A stretch of 35,531 nt of DNA from CAZKFG01 sp964551985 (GTDB lineage: Bacteria; Bacillota; Negativicutes; Acidaminococcales; JAISLQ01), in the NCBI GenBank assembly GCA_964551985.1, contig CAZKFG010000016.1, forward strand, positions 1-35,531. Direction: 5' to 3'. The position numbers and the translations under genes were made by a program. This document shows positions 6,305 to 13,542 of the stretch, piece by piece (positions within the stretch are counted from its first letter, which is position 1; each line of letters begins with the position of its first letter). The notes under the pieces are model-generated. The model worked only from the letters and a program-made list of their open reading frames with translations, was not told the DNA's origin and searched no databases.

Positions 6305-6344
6305 TTTATAAATAAAAGGGGTGGCGGTGGTGCGAAGAGGATTA

Positions 6345-6572
6345 ATGAGAAAAAATTTAATAGATGCCCGTAAGAAAGCAGACTTAACACAAATAGAAGT
6401 TGCAAAACTTATTGGCATAACAGACAGGCATTACAAGTCTTTAGAAGCTGGAACTTCTAAGGGTAGCATTGATGTTTGGGAGAAAATTAAGCAGTTATTA
6501 GGTGGGTCAATCGACTATTTGCTGGAACAAAAGGTCGATATAGAAAAACAGCCCGACTGCAATCGGGCGTAG
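6345..6572 (+). CDS. XRE-family Cro-like protein, module 3
   Basis: A 75-aa helix-turn-helix protein (LTQIEVAKLIGITDRHYKSL spans the HTH) ending in I-D-Y-L-L-E. The frame is open from GTG at 6321 and 6330. The ATG at 6345 has AAGAGG 5 nt upstream and aligns best with the module 2 paralogue, so I prefer it. It is the first gene after the probable early promoter and may act like lambda Cro. Confidence 0.8.
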   Translation: MRKNLIDARKKADLTQIEVAKLIGITDRHYKSLEAGTSKGSIDVWEKIKQLLGGSIDYLLEQKVDIEKQPDCNRA

Positions 6573-6650
6573 AGTGAATTATTAGTTCAAGTATAGCAAA
6601 AAAATGTTTGCGGGGCAATTAGTTAAACAAAAAAGGGGAGTTTGGAATAA

Positions 6651-6734
6651 ATGAATAAAAAAAGCCGCTGGGTCATCACTCCAGCGGTAAACATAAAAAT
6701 ATTGAATTTTAAAGGTAACTATATCATGGCATAG
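6651..6734 (+). CDS. Possible 27-aa peptide
   Basis: An ATG with GGGGAG 10 nt upstream opens a 27-codon frame (MNKKSRWVITPAVNIKILNF...). The frame contains the hairpin at 6664-6688. It may be an early leader peptide or chance. No family is recognised. Confidence 0.25.
   Translation: MNKKSRWVITPAVNIKILNFKGNYIMA
6657..6688 (-). terminator. Minus-strand intrinsic terminator without an obvious gene
   Basis: CCGCTGG (6665-6671) and CCAGCGG (6681-6687) form a strong stem with a 9-nt loop. On the minus strand it is followed by seven T (6657-6663); on the plus strand it is followed by A-rich sequence. All genes to the right are on the plus strand, so it could end an antisense transcript, or protect module 3 from leftward read-through. 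The stretch 6573-6763 otherwise holds only the possible small peptide. Confidence 0.5.
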
Positions 6735-6763
6735 CATGTAAAAAAAATCAAGGGGGTGAAGTG

Positions 6764-7129
6764 ATGCAAACCGATTTGTCAGAAGGTAAATATAAATTAC
6801 TTACAATCAAAGACTTAGCCGAGCTTACAGGCAAATCCGAAGCGACTATTTGGCATTGGCGCTACACTAAAGGGTTACCTGTAACGCAAATAGGTCAGAG
6901 CATTTATGTTAAGGAAAGTGATTTTAATCAGTGGCTTGAGGACAGAAAGCCAAAACAGAAATTCATACTTGATATTCCGCCTAGAGGACCTAGAGAGAGC
7001 AAGCCGTTTGAAGGCATAACAAGGTATGATTATTGGGGCAATCCTGTAAAAGCAAAAGCCGCACGCTCTGCAAAGCGTACGACTTTAGAAAGTGCTAGTA
7101 CTCATGAAGTGCTAAACACCAAGAACTAA
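6764..7129 (+). CDS. MerR/excisionase-like helix-turn-helix protein
   Basis: A 121-aa protein with an N-terminal winged-helix domain of the HTH_17/excisionase type: LTIKDLAELTGKSEATIWHW, then a wing (Q-I-G-Q-S-I-Y-V) and a final helix (F-N-Q-W-L-E). The C-terminal half is basic and probably disordered. An AGGGGGTGA site precedes overlapping GTG and ATG starts; the ATG at 6764 is preferred. It may be the excisionase or an early transcription factor. The end of the gene contributes to a hairpin that could affect translation of the next gene. Confidence 0.75.
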   Translation: MQTDLSEGKYKLLTIKDLAELTGKSEATIWHWRYTKGLPVTQIGQSIYVKESDFNQWLEDRKPKQKFILDIPPRGPRESKPFEGITRYDYWGNPVKAKAARSAKRTTLESASTHEVLNTKN

Positions 7130-7168
7130 CAAAAGTTTAGCACCTCTACAATAAAAAAGCAAGAGGTG
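7109..7168 (+). promoter_or_regulatory. Two competing hairpins over a ribosome site
   Basis: Stem A pairs GTGCTAAAC (7109-7117, inside the upstream coding end) with GTTTAGCAC (7135-7143). Stem B pairs CACCTCT (7141-7147) with AGAGGTG (7162-7168), which is the ribosome site of the gene at 7174. They share bases 7141-7143 and so cannot both form fully. Confidence 0.5.
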
Positions 7169-7173
7169 ATTGT

Positions 7174-7548
7174 ATGCAGGATAAAAACAACATTGAAGAT
7201 TGGTCAGATAGCCAAGTAAAAGAGCTTGCAGGTGAGTTTGAAAGTGCCTTGAATAAGCGAATAACTACAGCGTTAGTTCCGTTATCTTGGTTTGCGCTTG
7301 CGGTAATAATCGCAGCAACATTTTTAACCTATAAATATTATATTAACATGGCAAAGATTGACCAGATTGAGAGCAATTTGTCGACTATCAATACGGAATT
7401 AGCGAGTAACAGGCAACGACTAAATTTGCTAGATGAAAAAATAAAACCAAAAAATATGGACCATGCGTTGCGTGGGTTTATGGACGAACAAATAAAAAAT
7501 GGTCCACAAGTTCGTGGCGTGGACGGTAAGTTGAATAAGGAACGGTGA
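7174..7548 (+). CDS. Single-pass membrane protein with coiled coil
   Basis: A 124-aa protein with a soluble N-terminus (1-32), one transmembrane segment (about 33-53) and a predicted coiled-coil region after it (IDQIESNLSTINTELASN). The tail is charged. The ribosome site AGAGGTG lies 5 nt before the ATG and can be masked by a hairpin. It is paired with another small membrane protein in the early operon. No family is recognised; a role at the membrane during early infection is inference. Confidence 0.65.
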   Translation: MQDKNNIEDWSDSQVKELAGEFESALNKRITTALVPLSWFALAVIIAATFLTYKYYINMAKIDQIESNLSTINTELASNRQRLNLLDEKIKPKNMDHALRGFMDEQIKNGPQVRGVDGKLNKER

Positions 7549-7551
7549 AAA

Positions 7552-7707
7552 ATGACAACAGGCGAAGTTACCAACACAAAATTTAACACAACTAAAAAGT
7601 TCATAATGTACAACAGAGAAAAAGATAGGATATTTTTGAACAGGATGGCGGTTTTGTTTATAATCGGGATAATCAGTTTTTTAATAGGCAGAGAATTGAA
7701 ACTGTAG
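7552..7707 (+). CDS. Small membrane protein
   Basis: A 51-aa frame beginning 3 bp after the upstream stop codon. The N-terminal 30 residues are polar and basic, and residues about 32-46 (MAVLFIIGIISFLIG) form a transmembrane segment. The ribosome site is modest (AAGGAACGG). Codon use and tight spacing support it as a real gene of the early operon. No family is recognised. Confidence 0.6.
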   Translation: MTTGEVTNTKFNTTKKFIMYNREKDRIFLNRMAVLFIIGIISFLIGRELKL

Positions 7708-7719
7708 GGGGTTGAAGTT

Positions 7720-9636
7720 ATGAAGTTAAATAAACTTATTATAGAAGAATTCAAGGGGATTAAAAACTTTGAATTAGACTTGAGCGGTGAGAGCGTAAAT
7801 ATATACGGCGACAACGCCGCAGGCAAAACAACTATCTTTGATGCATTCACCTGGTGCTTGTTCCACAAAGACAGCGAGGACAAGGCTGTTTTTGACATAA
7901 AACGACGAAACGATGAGGGTGAAATCCCTTTTATTGATCACAGTGTAACGGTTATTTTTGATAGCATTAGTTTTACAAAAGTATACCGTGAAGAATGGAC
8001 GAAGAAACGCGGCAACGTCAAAAAAGAGTTTTCGGGTCATAAATCAGATTATTTTATAAACAACGTACCAGTTCAAAAAGGCGAATACGACAAAAAAGTT
8101 TTAGAAGTACTAGGCGATGAGAAAACAGTTAAAACCTTGTCAAATCCATTGTACTTTAACAACAATCTCACTTGGCAAGAGAGGCGCGAGGCGTTAATTG
8201 CTTTGGTTGGTGACGTTAGCATGGACGAGGTTATCAAGCAAAATCCAGACTTTAAGGACCTGCCAAGCGTTTTAAACAATAACAGCATTGATGATACCAA
8301 AAAGGTTTTAAACGCTACGAAAACCAAGATAAATAAACAGTTGCAGGAAATACCGGCAAGAATTGACGAATTGAGCCGCTCGATACCAGCCGAATGTGAG
8401 CAGTCCACCGAGAGTTTGTATGCAAAAGCCAACTCTATATCAAAAGAAAAAAGCGAAATAAATCAAGCTATAGCAGACCTTAAAAACGGTGATGCTCAAG
8501 TAGCGATAAAAATAGAAATAAGCGAAATAAACGCCGCTCTTGCCGATCTTGAAACGTCTAACAGGCAGCATATAGCAACCGAAACGGCAAAAATATATGC
8601 AGAACTAGAACAGCTCAAAAAAGAGCAAAGCCTCTACAAATTTACTCGAGACATGCAAGAGAGTTTAGCCGCTCAAAAAGCAAGTATTGAAAAAGACCTT
8701 GATTTAATGAGGGTAAAATACATTGAACTAGCTGCCCAAAAGTGTAGCGAGGGCAACACCTGCCCTACTTGTAATCAGCCATATCTAAAAGAACTGCTTG
8801 ACAAAAGACAAGCAGATTTTAACTTAAACAAAGCTAAAAAGTTAGAAGAAATAGACATTTCGGGCAAAACTCAAAAAGCTAAGCTTAAAGAAATAGAGCA
8901 GCAAATCAAGGAAAACCAAGAAAAGCTCAAAATGGACCAGCTTGTAATAAAATGTTACAAAGATAAACAAGAACAGTTATTATGCAAAATCGAGCAAATA
9001 GAGCAGGCTAATAAACTTGAAGACAACCCTATTTATCAAGCAACATTAAGGCGTAAGCAAGAAGCCCAAAACAAGCTTTTAACTGCCAATTCTGACAGTG
9101 TAATTATCGAAAAGCAAAAAGAATTAGAAGCGACATTGCTCGATTTGGACGAGAAAGAGGGTATTATCCAAACACTTATCGCCCAGAAAATGCAGGTAAC
9201 AAACACCAATAAACGTATCGATGAATTAAAAGCAGAGGAAAAACGCCTTGCTGATGAATATATGAAGTGTTGCGAAAACATGCAACTAATCGAAGATTAT
9301 ATTATTGCCAAAGTTAGCTTTTTGACGGATAAAATCAATAGCAAATTTACATCGGTACAATTCCAGTTGTTCGACAAACAAGTTGACGGCGGACTTATTG
9401 AGTGCTGCCAAGCGGTTGTAGGTGGCGCAAGATACGGCAAAGGGTTAAATCGTGGGGCGATGATTAACGCAGGGCTAGAGATTATAAGCGTGTTATCCAA
9501 TCACAGCGGCGTTAAAGTTCCTATATTTATCGACAACGCCGAGGCGGTGACTAAGTTTATAGATGTAAATGCCCAGGTAATTAAATTGATAGTATCTGAA
9601 AATGACAAAAAATTAAGAATGCAAAAGGCGGGGTAG
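7720..9636 (+). CDS. SMC/Rad50 (SbcC)-like ATPase
   Basis: A 638-aa ABC-type DNA-repair ATPase. The N-terminal lobe has Walker A GDNAAGKTT (30-38). Two long coiled-coil arms flank a CPTC motif (348-351) resembling the zinc hook of Rad50/SbcC. The C-terminal lobe has a signature-like GLNRGAMINAGLEII (575-589) and Walker B PIFIDNAE (601-608). It is shorter than full SbcC. It is followed by RecT and a metallo-hydrolase, so it probably helps process DNA ends for recombination. No SbcD-type nuclease gene is adjacent. Confidence 0.9.
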   Translation: MKLNKLIIEEFKGIKNFELDLSGESVNIYGDNAAGKTTIFDAFTWCLFHKDSEDKAVFDIKRRNDEGEIPFIDHSVTVIFDSISFTKVYREEWTKKRGNVKKEFSGHKSDYFINNVPVQKGEYDKKVLEVLGDEKTVKTLSNPLYFNNNLTWQERREALIALVGDVSMDEVIKQNPDFKDLPSVLNNNSIDDTKKVLNATKTKINKQLQEIPARIDELSRSIPAECEQSTESLYAKANSISKEKSEINQAIADLKNGDAQVAIKIEISEINAALADLETSNRQHIATETAKIYAELEQLKKEQSLYKFTRDMQESLAAQKASIEKDLDLMRVKYIELAAQKCSEGNTCPTCNQPYLKELLDKRQADFNLNKAKKLEEIDISGKTQKAKLKEIEQQIKENQEKLKMDQLVIKCYKDKQEQLLCKIEQIEQANKLEDNPIYQATLRRKQEAQNKLLTANSDSVIIEKQKELEATLLDLDEKEGIIQTLIAQKMQVTNTNKRIDELKAEEKRLADEYMKCCENMQLIEDYIIAKVSFLTDKINSKFTSVQFQLFDKQVDGGLIECCQAVVGGARYGKGLNRGAMINAGLEIISVLSNHSGVKVPIFIDNAEAVTKFIDVNAQVIKLIVSENDKKLRMQKAG

Positions 9637-9639
9637 ATG

Positions 9640-9942
9640 ATGACATATGTAGATTTTTTGGCAAAAATTGATTGCGGATATGATTTCAGTAAAGATGAAT
9701 TAGAGGAATTATTTTATGACTTTGACGGCGAAGTTATACTTGAAGAAAAAGGCGATAATCGCAGGTGGTTTTATACTCAAACAAATATTGTCAAAGTCGG
9801 CAATAGGTTTTTTGCAATTTCTGCCGATATTGGACTAACTGAAAATCACGAAAATGAATTTTACGAACAACCTTTTGAGGTAGAAGTGAAAACTATAGAA
9901 AAACTTGTTACAGAAATAACTTGGACAAAAAAAGGAGTGTAA
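9640..9942 (+). CDS. Small hypothetical acidic protein of the recombination block
   Basis: A 100-aa acidic protein rich in aromatic residues, from the second of two tandem ATGs, with GGCGGGG upstream. It has no membrane segment or metal motif. It lies between the SMC-like ATPase and RecT with almost no spacing, which suggests a shared transcript and perhaps a linked role. No family is recognised. Confidence 0.65.
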   Translation: MTYVDFLAKIDCGYDFSKDELEELFYDFDGEVILEEKGDNRRWFYTQTNIVKVGNRFFAISADIGLTENHENEFYEQPFEVEVKTIEKLVTEITWTKKGV

Positions 9943-9945
9943 GCA

Positions 9946-10764
9946 ATGACAGAGACAAAAGCATTAAAACCGGTTGACAGGTTAAAAGGAGTGTTAAGCT
10001 CGCAAAGTGTGCAAGAGCAGTTCAAAAACGCACTCAAAGACGGCGCACCGTTGTTTGTCGCCTCAATAATTGACCTGTATAGCAACGAAAAACTCTTGCA
10101 AGATGTGCCGCCTGCTCAGATAATCGCTGAAGCTCTAAAAGCGGCGACTTTAAAATTACCTATTAATAAATCTTTAGGCTTTGCCTACATAGTGCCATTT
10201 AAGGAAAACAATAAAAAAACTGGAGAAGTCAAAGTAAATGCAACATTCATTTTAGGCTACAAAGGATATATCCAACTAGCTATGCGCACAGGCGAATACA
10301 GGGTGCTAAACGCCGATATGGTTTATGAGGGCGAACTTAAAGGGGCTAACAAATTAACCGGTGAAATTGACCTTACAGGCGAGAAAACCTCTGACACTGT
10401 TATCGGCTACTTTGGCTATTTTGAACTGTTAAACGGTTTTAAAAAGACTGTTTATTGGAAAAAAGAAGAGCTTTTGGCTCATGCAAAAAAATACTCTAAA
10501 GGCTTTAGCAACTCCAGTATGCCATGGCAAACAGAGTTTGACGAAATGGCGCTCAAGACGGTTATACGTAATCTAATTAGCAAATACGGCTACATGTCGA
10601 TTGACATGCAAAGAACTATAGCTACAGATATTGAAATGGACAGTAAATACACTGATGAAATCGAGCAAAACGCCAACAGTGAAACAATAGATATAGAAAT
10701 GGATCCAGCACCAGCAGAGCAAATAAGCCAACCAGAACAACCAGCACTACAACCGGACTGGTAA
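9946..10764 (+). CDS. recT: RecT-family single-strand annealing protein
   Basis: A 272-aa protein with the RecT core: the N-terminal region about 10-70, the LPINKSLGFAYIVPF strand (around 75-89), GYKGYIQLAMRTGEYR (around 105-120), and the E-F-D-E-M-A-L-K-T-V-I-R segment (around 200). It anneals complementary single strands during phage recombination. The last 40 residues are Pro/Gln/Glu-rich and probably flexible. No RecE or YqaJ-type exonuclease is seen nearby; the flanking ATPase and metallo-hydrolase may replace it. Confidence 0.95.
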   Translation: MTETKALKPVDRLKGVLSSQSVQEQFKNALKDGAPLFVASIIDLYSNEKLLQDVPPAQIIAEALKAATLKLPINKSLGFAYIVPFKENNKKTGEVKVNATFILGYKGYIQLAMRTGEYRVLNADMVYEGELKGANKLTGEIDLTGEKTSDTVIGYFGYFELLNGFKKTVYWKKEELLAHAKKYSKGFSNSSMPWQTEFDEMALKTVIRNLISKYGYMSIDMQRTIATDIEMDSKYTDEIEQNANSETIDIEMDPAPAEQISQPEQPALQPDW

Positions 10765-10765
10765 A

Positions 10766-11464
10766 ATGGACATCAAAATAATAGCGTCAGGTAGTAGTGG
10801 CAACTGCTACCTGATTGCAGATAAAGACAACAACAAGCTGCTAATCGAGTGCGGTATACCATTTAAAAAGCTACAAAACGCCTTGCAATTCGATTTCAAA
10901 AGCATACACGGGTGTTTGGTCTCCCACGAACACAAAGACCACTGTAAGGCGATTGAGGACTGTTTAAAGTATGGTATAAATTGTTATTGCTCAGCTGGCA
11001 CAGCAAATGCTCTGGAGTTAAAACACCACAATTTACGAATCATTAAAGCCAAACAGCAATTTACTCTTGACAACTGGGTAATACTGCCATTCGAAGCTCA
11101 GCACGATGCACAAGAGCCACTTTGTTTTCTCATCCAAAATCAAGATAACAAGCTACTCTTTGCCACAGATACATATTATATTAAGTACAAATTTACAGGC
11201 ATTACGCATGTGATGATTGAGTGCAACTATGATTTGGATAAATTAACAGATAGCGTTAATGCAGGGACTATCAATAAAGCACGAGCCAATAGAACACTTG
11301 AAAGCCACATGAACCTAGGCACATGCAAAGAGTTCTTCAAAGCCAACGACTGGAGCAAGCTACAAAGTATAACGCTTATACACATAAGCAGTGATAACGG
11401 CATCGCAGATAAATTTAAACTAGAAATAGAGGCTATCACAGGCATACCTGTGGTTGTAGGGTGA
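10766..11464 (+). CDS. Metallo-beta-lactamase-fold hydrolase
   Basis: A 232-aa protein with the H-x-H-x-D-H metal motif (H54, H56, D58, H59) after ASGSSGNCYL, and further metal ligands likely at H113 and D134. This form resembles the small YycJ-like/phage MBL proteins often found next to recT. A nuclease or phosphodiesterase activity on DNA is plausible but not shown by sequence. It starts 1 bp after the recT stop codon, implying translational coupling, and has no strong ribosome site of its own. Confidence 0.88.
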   Translation: MDIKIIASGSSGNCYLIADKDNNKLLIECGIPFKKLQNALQFDFKSIHGCLVSHEHKDHCKAIEDCLKYGINCYCSAGTANALELKHHNLRIIKAKQQFTLDNWVILPFEAQHDAQEPLCFLIQNQDNKLLFATDTYYIKYKFTGITHVMIECNYDLDKLTDSVNAGTINKARANRTLESHMNLGTCKEFFKANDWSKLQSITLIHISSDNGIADKFKLEIEAITGIPVVVG

Positions 11465-11468
11465 TAGT

Positions 11469-11747
11469 ATGCAAATGGGAGAAAGGTTATCGCCCGGACA
11501 AAAGATATATGCAGATTTTGTGCAAATAATCTTTGGCGATAAATGCATAGAACAAATATTTTGCGATGCAGATGGTGATTTTTTTACATTGGCAAAAGCA
11601 CAAAATATAGCTAAAGAAAACGGATATATTCAAGGAGACGTTATAACAGTTATTGCAAACGCACCTTTGAGTGGCGTTGTCTGTCAATTTGGTAATTGTG
11701 ATGATAAAGCTTGGGTTTGCGTGGGAATTATTCAAGGTTATTGTTAG
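11469..11747 (+). CDS. Small hypothetical protein
   Basis: A 92-aa protein with a GGGTGATAG site before the ATG. It contains six cysteines scattered through the chain (IFCDADGD, VVCQFGNCDD, VCVGII), but no clear zinc-finger spacing. It lies in the recombination operon. No family is recognised. Confidence 0.6.
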   Translation: MQMGERLSPGQKIYADFVQIIFGDKCIEQIFCDADGDFFTLAKAQNIAKENGYIQGDVITVIANAPLSGVVCQFGNCDDKAWVCVGIIQGYC

Positions 11748-11759
11748 GAGGTAAAAATT

Positions 11760-11933
11760 ATGGTACAAATTAGCGGATACCCGCCAACGCAAATATGTTA
11801 CTGTCAAGAATGTGGAAGCGATGAAATTGATTTTAGCGACCACTGGAATGATGGAACAGGGCTTTTGATATGCGAAAAATGCGGATTGCAATGCTATATA
11901 GTCGAAGGCGAGAACAGTCATGATGACGAATAA
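11760..11933 (+). CDS. Small zinc-ribbon protein
   Basis: A 57-aa frame with a near-perfect TAGGAGG site. Two Cys pairs, CQEC (15-18) and CEKC (38-41), spaced about 20 residues apart, form a typical zinc ribbon. Acidic residues fill the gap and tail. Such small proteins are common in phage early operons and usually have unknown targets. Confidence 0.7.
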   Translation: MVQISGYPPTQICYCQECGSDEIDFSDHWNDGTGLLICEKCGLQCYIVEGENSHDDE

Positions 11934-11952
11934 ACAGCGAGGCAGTTAAAAG

Positions 11953-12150
11953 ATGGATTTATTTAAATATTTACAAAAAATGCTAACAAACAGGCATATC
12001 AAAGATTTACATAGTTTTACTGCAAATTGCAAAAAGTGTACTGTAGTTGTCGAGGCAAGAGAGGTTGGCGATTTTTCAATAACTGAAAATTATTATAATG
12101 GCAAAAAAATGTGTTTGTTGGTAACCGCCTGCAAGTCTGTAATCGTTTAG
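11953..12150 (+). CDS. Small CxxC protein with a possible frameshift at an A7 tract
   Basis: A 65-aa protein with a GAGGCAG site. CKKC (near 26-29) suggests half of a zinc ribbon. The frame ends in a hydrophobic tail after GKK. In the -1 frame from the A7 run (12103-12109) an alternative end reads NVFVGNRLQVCNRLENVLKI... to a stop at 12191. It adds a further cysteine and looks more protein-like. The gene may be frameshifted, or both products may be made. Confidence 0.5.
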   Translation: MDLFKYLQKMLTNRHIKDLHSFTANCKKCTVVVEAREVGDFSITENYYNGKKMCLLVTACKSVIV

Positions 12151-12216
12151 AAAACGTTCTTAAAATAGATAAATCAACAATAGAAATGTAGACATTAATT
12201 TTAACAAGGAGCAATT

Positions 12217-12543
12217 ATGAATTATATCAGACAAATCAAAGCCTTTCGGGCATTTAAGCTGTCAAGCGCTCTAAATACAAAAGCACAAGTTATTTATTAC
12301 AACTTACTTGAGATAAATAACGAGCTTGGGTGGCTGGAGTGGTTTGGTGCTACAAATGCAAGGTTGATGCTTGATTGTGGTATAACAAATGAAAGTGTTT
12401 TTATAAATAGCAGGGCTATGCTAATACAAAGGGGGTTAATTGACTATAAAGCAGGTCAAAAAGGTAGCCCGTCACGCTATAAAATCATCAAATTGTATGA
12501 TGAAACTGTGGATAACTCTATAAATACACCTGTTGATAAATAA
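12217..12543 (+). CDS. Winged-helix-like protein, probable replication initiator domain
   Basis: A 108-aa protein resembling the N-terminal DNA-binding domain of DnaD-type phage replisome organisers (LNTKAQVIYYNLLEINNELG, then an F-I-N-S-R-A-M-L recognition-like helix and an I-D-Y-K-A-G-Q-K wing). The usual C-terminal helicase-loader-contacting domain is missing. The stop codon is followed directly by iterons flanked by DnaA boxes, so the gene lies at the probable origin. An AAGGAGC site precedes the ATG. It may be a minimal origin-binding protein or a truncated initiator. Confidence 0.65.
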   Translation: MNYIRQIKAFRAFKLSSALNTKAQVIYYNLLEINNELGWLEWFGATNARLMLDCGITNESVFINSRAMLIQRGLIDYKAGQKGSPSRYKIIKLYDETVDNSINTPVDK

Positions 12544-12708
12544 ATGTACTTACAAATACGCAGTGCAAACCATAGTATAAACAGAGTACAAACCATAGTA
12601 TAAACAGAGTATAAACCATAGTACAACGTATAGACATAAATAAACTATACTAAACTAAACTAAATAAAACGAAACTAGTAATAGTAGAGGCGGTGGATAT
12701 GTGGATAA
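12507..12708. other. Candidate prophage replication origin
   Basis: Two perfect DnaA boxes in the same orientation (TGTGGATAA, reverse complement of TTATCCACA) lie at 12507-12515 and 12700-12708. A near match, TGTTGATAA, is at 12531-12539. Between them are 23-bp iterons (12566-12630) and an AT-rich stretch with repeated taaac pentamers (12633-12676). The first two boxes overlap the 3' end of the probable initiator gene. This matches phage origins beside an initiator gene. The gene-free stretch 12544-12747 holds only these elements. Confidence 0.6.
12566..12630 (+). repeat. Direct repeats (iterons), 23-bp unit, about 2.8 copies
   Basis: Two identical 23-bp units (12566-12588 and 12589-12611) and a partial third (12612-12630) share the core AAACCATAGTA. 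They are contiguous, without unique spacers, so they are not a CRISPR array. Confidence 0.85.
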
Positions 12709-12747
12709 CTCGCCGCTGGGGTTTGGTTTTATTGATTGGGGGTAGTT

Positions 12748-12963
12748 ATGACTAACTATGACCGACAAAAAGCATTAGAAAAACAGCGAATAAAGCGATA
12801 TGACGATATAACCGCTTGTGGTCATGATGATTATTGCGATTTTTGCGATGTAAACGAAATGGATGACGATTGTTGTTGCGCTAAAGCTTATAACCGCATG
12901 ATAAGAGCTAGAGCATCTGAAAAACCTAAAAAAGCAAAAGAACCAGGGGGAATTTTATTTTGA
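12748..12963 (+). CDS. Small cysteine-rich protein
   Basis: A 71-aa protein with GGGGGTAG before the ATG at 12748. It carries C-x5-C-x2-C (CGHDDYCDFC) and a DDCCC cluster among acidic residues, suggesting metal binding. The tail is basic (EKPKKAKEPG). It overlaps the SSB start by 4 bp, so the two are translationally coupled. No named family is recognised. Confidence 0.65.
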   Translation: MTNYDRQKALEKQRIKRYDDITACGHDDYCDFCDVNEMDDDCCCAKAYNRMIRARASEKPKKAKEPGGILF

Positions 12964-13352
12964 ACAAAGCAATATTAGTTGGGCGGCTAACCAAAGACCC
13001 TGATGTGCGTTACAGGCAGTCGGGTAAATGCGTAGCTGGTTTTAATTTAGCAGTAGACCGCAGTTTTGGTGAAAAAAAAGAGGCTGATTTTATTCCTATT
13101 GTTGTGTGGGGTAAAGTAGCTGAAGTGTGTGGTAATAACCTTGTCAAAGGTCAAAAAGTCTTGGTTGATGGACGTTTGCAGGTTAGAAACTATGAAGATA
13201 AAACAGGCTCTAAGCGCTATGTTACAGAGGTTATAGCTCAGACGGTGGAGTTTTTGAGCTACAAAGACGACAAAAAGCCTGTAGAGCCAATTGTCCAACA
13301 GGCGCAAGAGGTATTTAATGGCGAGATCTTCCCTGATGATGTGCCGTTTTAG
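12960..13352 (+). CDS. ssb: Single-stranded DNA-binding protein
   Basis: A 130-aa SSB with the OB-fold core from residue 1 (NKAILVGRLTKDPDVRY, GFNLAVDR, I-P-I-V-V-W-G-K) to about 105, and a C-terminal tail ending DDVPF, the partner-binding acidic tip. It starts at TTG overlapping the upstream stop; AGGGGG lies 9 nt upstream. It would coat single-stranded phage DNA at the nearby origin and in RecT recombination. Confidence 0.95.
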   Translation: MNKAILVGRLTKDPDVRYRQSGKCVAGFNLAVDRSFGEKKEADFIPIVVWGKVAEVCGNNLVKGQKVLVDGRLQVRNYEDKTGSKRYVTEVIAQTVEFLSYKDDKKPVEPIVQQAQEVFNGEIFPDDVPF

Positions 13353-13364
13353 GGAGTTGATAAT

Positions 13365-13538
13365 ATGAATATTTTCATTGAAGAACTAAACTCTATTTAT
13401 AAAGATAAGTGGTGTAGTGTTTGTTCTGGGAAAAACAATGTAATGCTTTTAAGATTTATACAAGACCACAAAAGCGGAACTGTTATTTTTATTTGCGAAG
13501 AATGTAGAAAACATCTTAAAAACATTTTACAGGAGTGA
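13365..13538 (+). CDS. Small zinc-ribbon protein
   Basis: A 57-aa protein with CSVC (17-20) and CEEC (44-47), a classic two-knuckle zinc ribbon. Upstream is AGGGAGTTGATA; the downstream YopX gene follows after 4 bp. It is one of several small Cys-rich proteins in this operon. The target is unknown. Confidence 0.65.
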   Translation: MNIFIEELNSIYKDKWCSVCSGKNNVMLLRFIQDHKSGTVIFICEECRKHLKNILQE

Positions 13539-13542
13539 TATT

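Noticed and set aside
7338..7898. 186-codon open frame on the minus strand
   Set aside because: It lies opposite two small membrane genes and the start of the ATPase gene, has no ribosome site, and shows only low-complexity composition.
12566..12630. CRISPR array
   Set aside because: The 23-bp units are contiguous without unique spacers, and no cas genes are present; iterons beside an initiator fit better.
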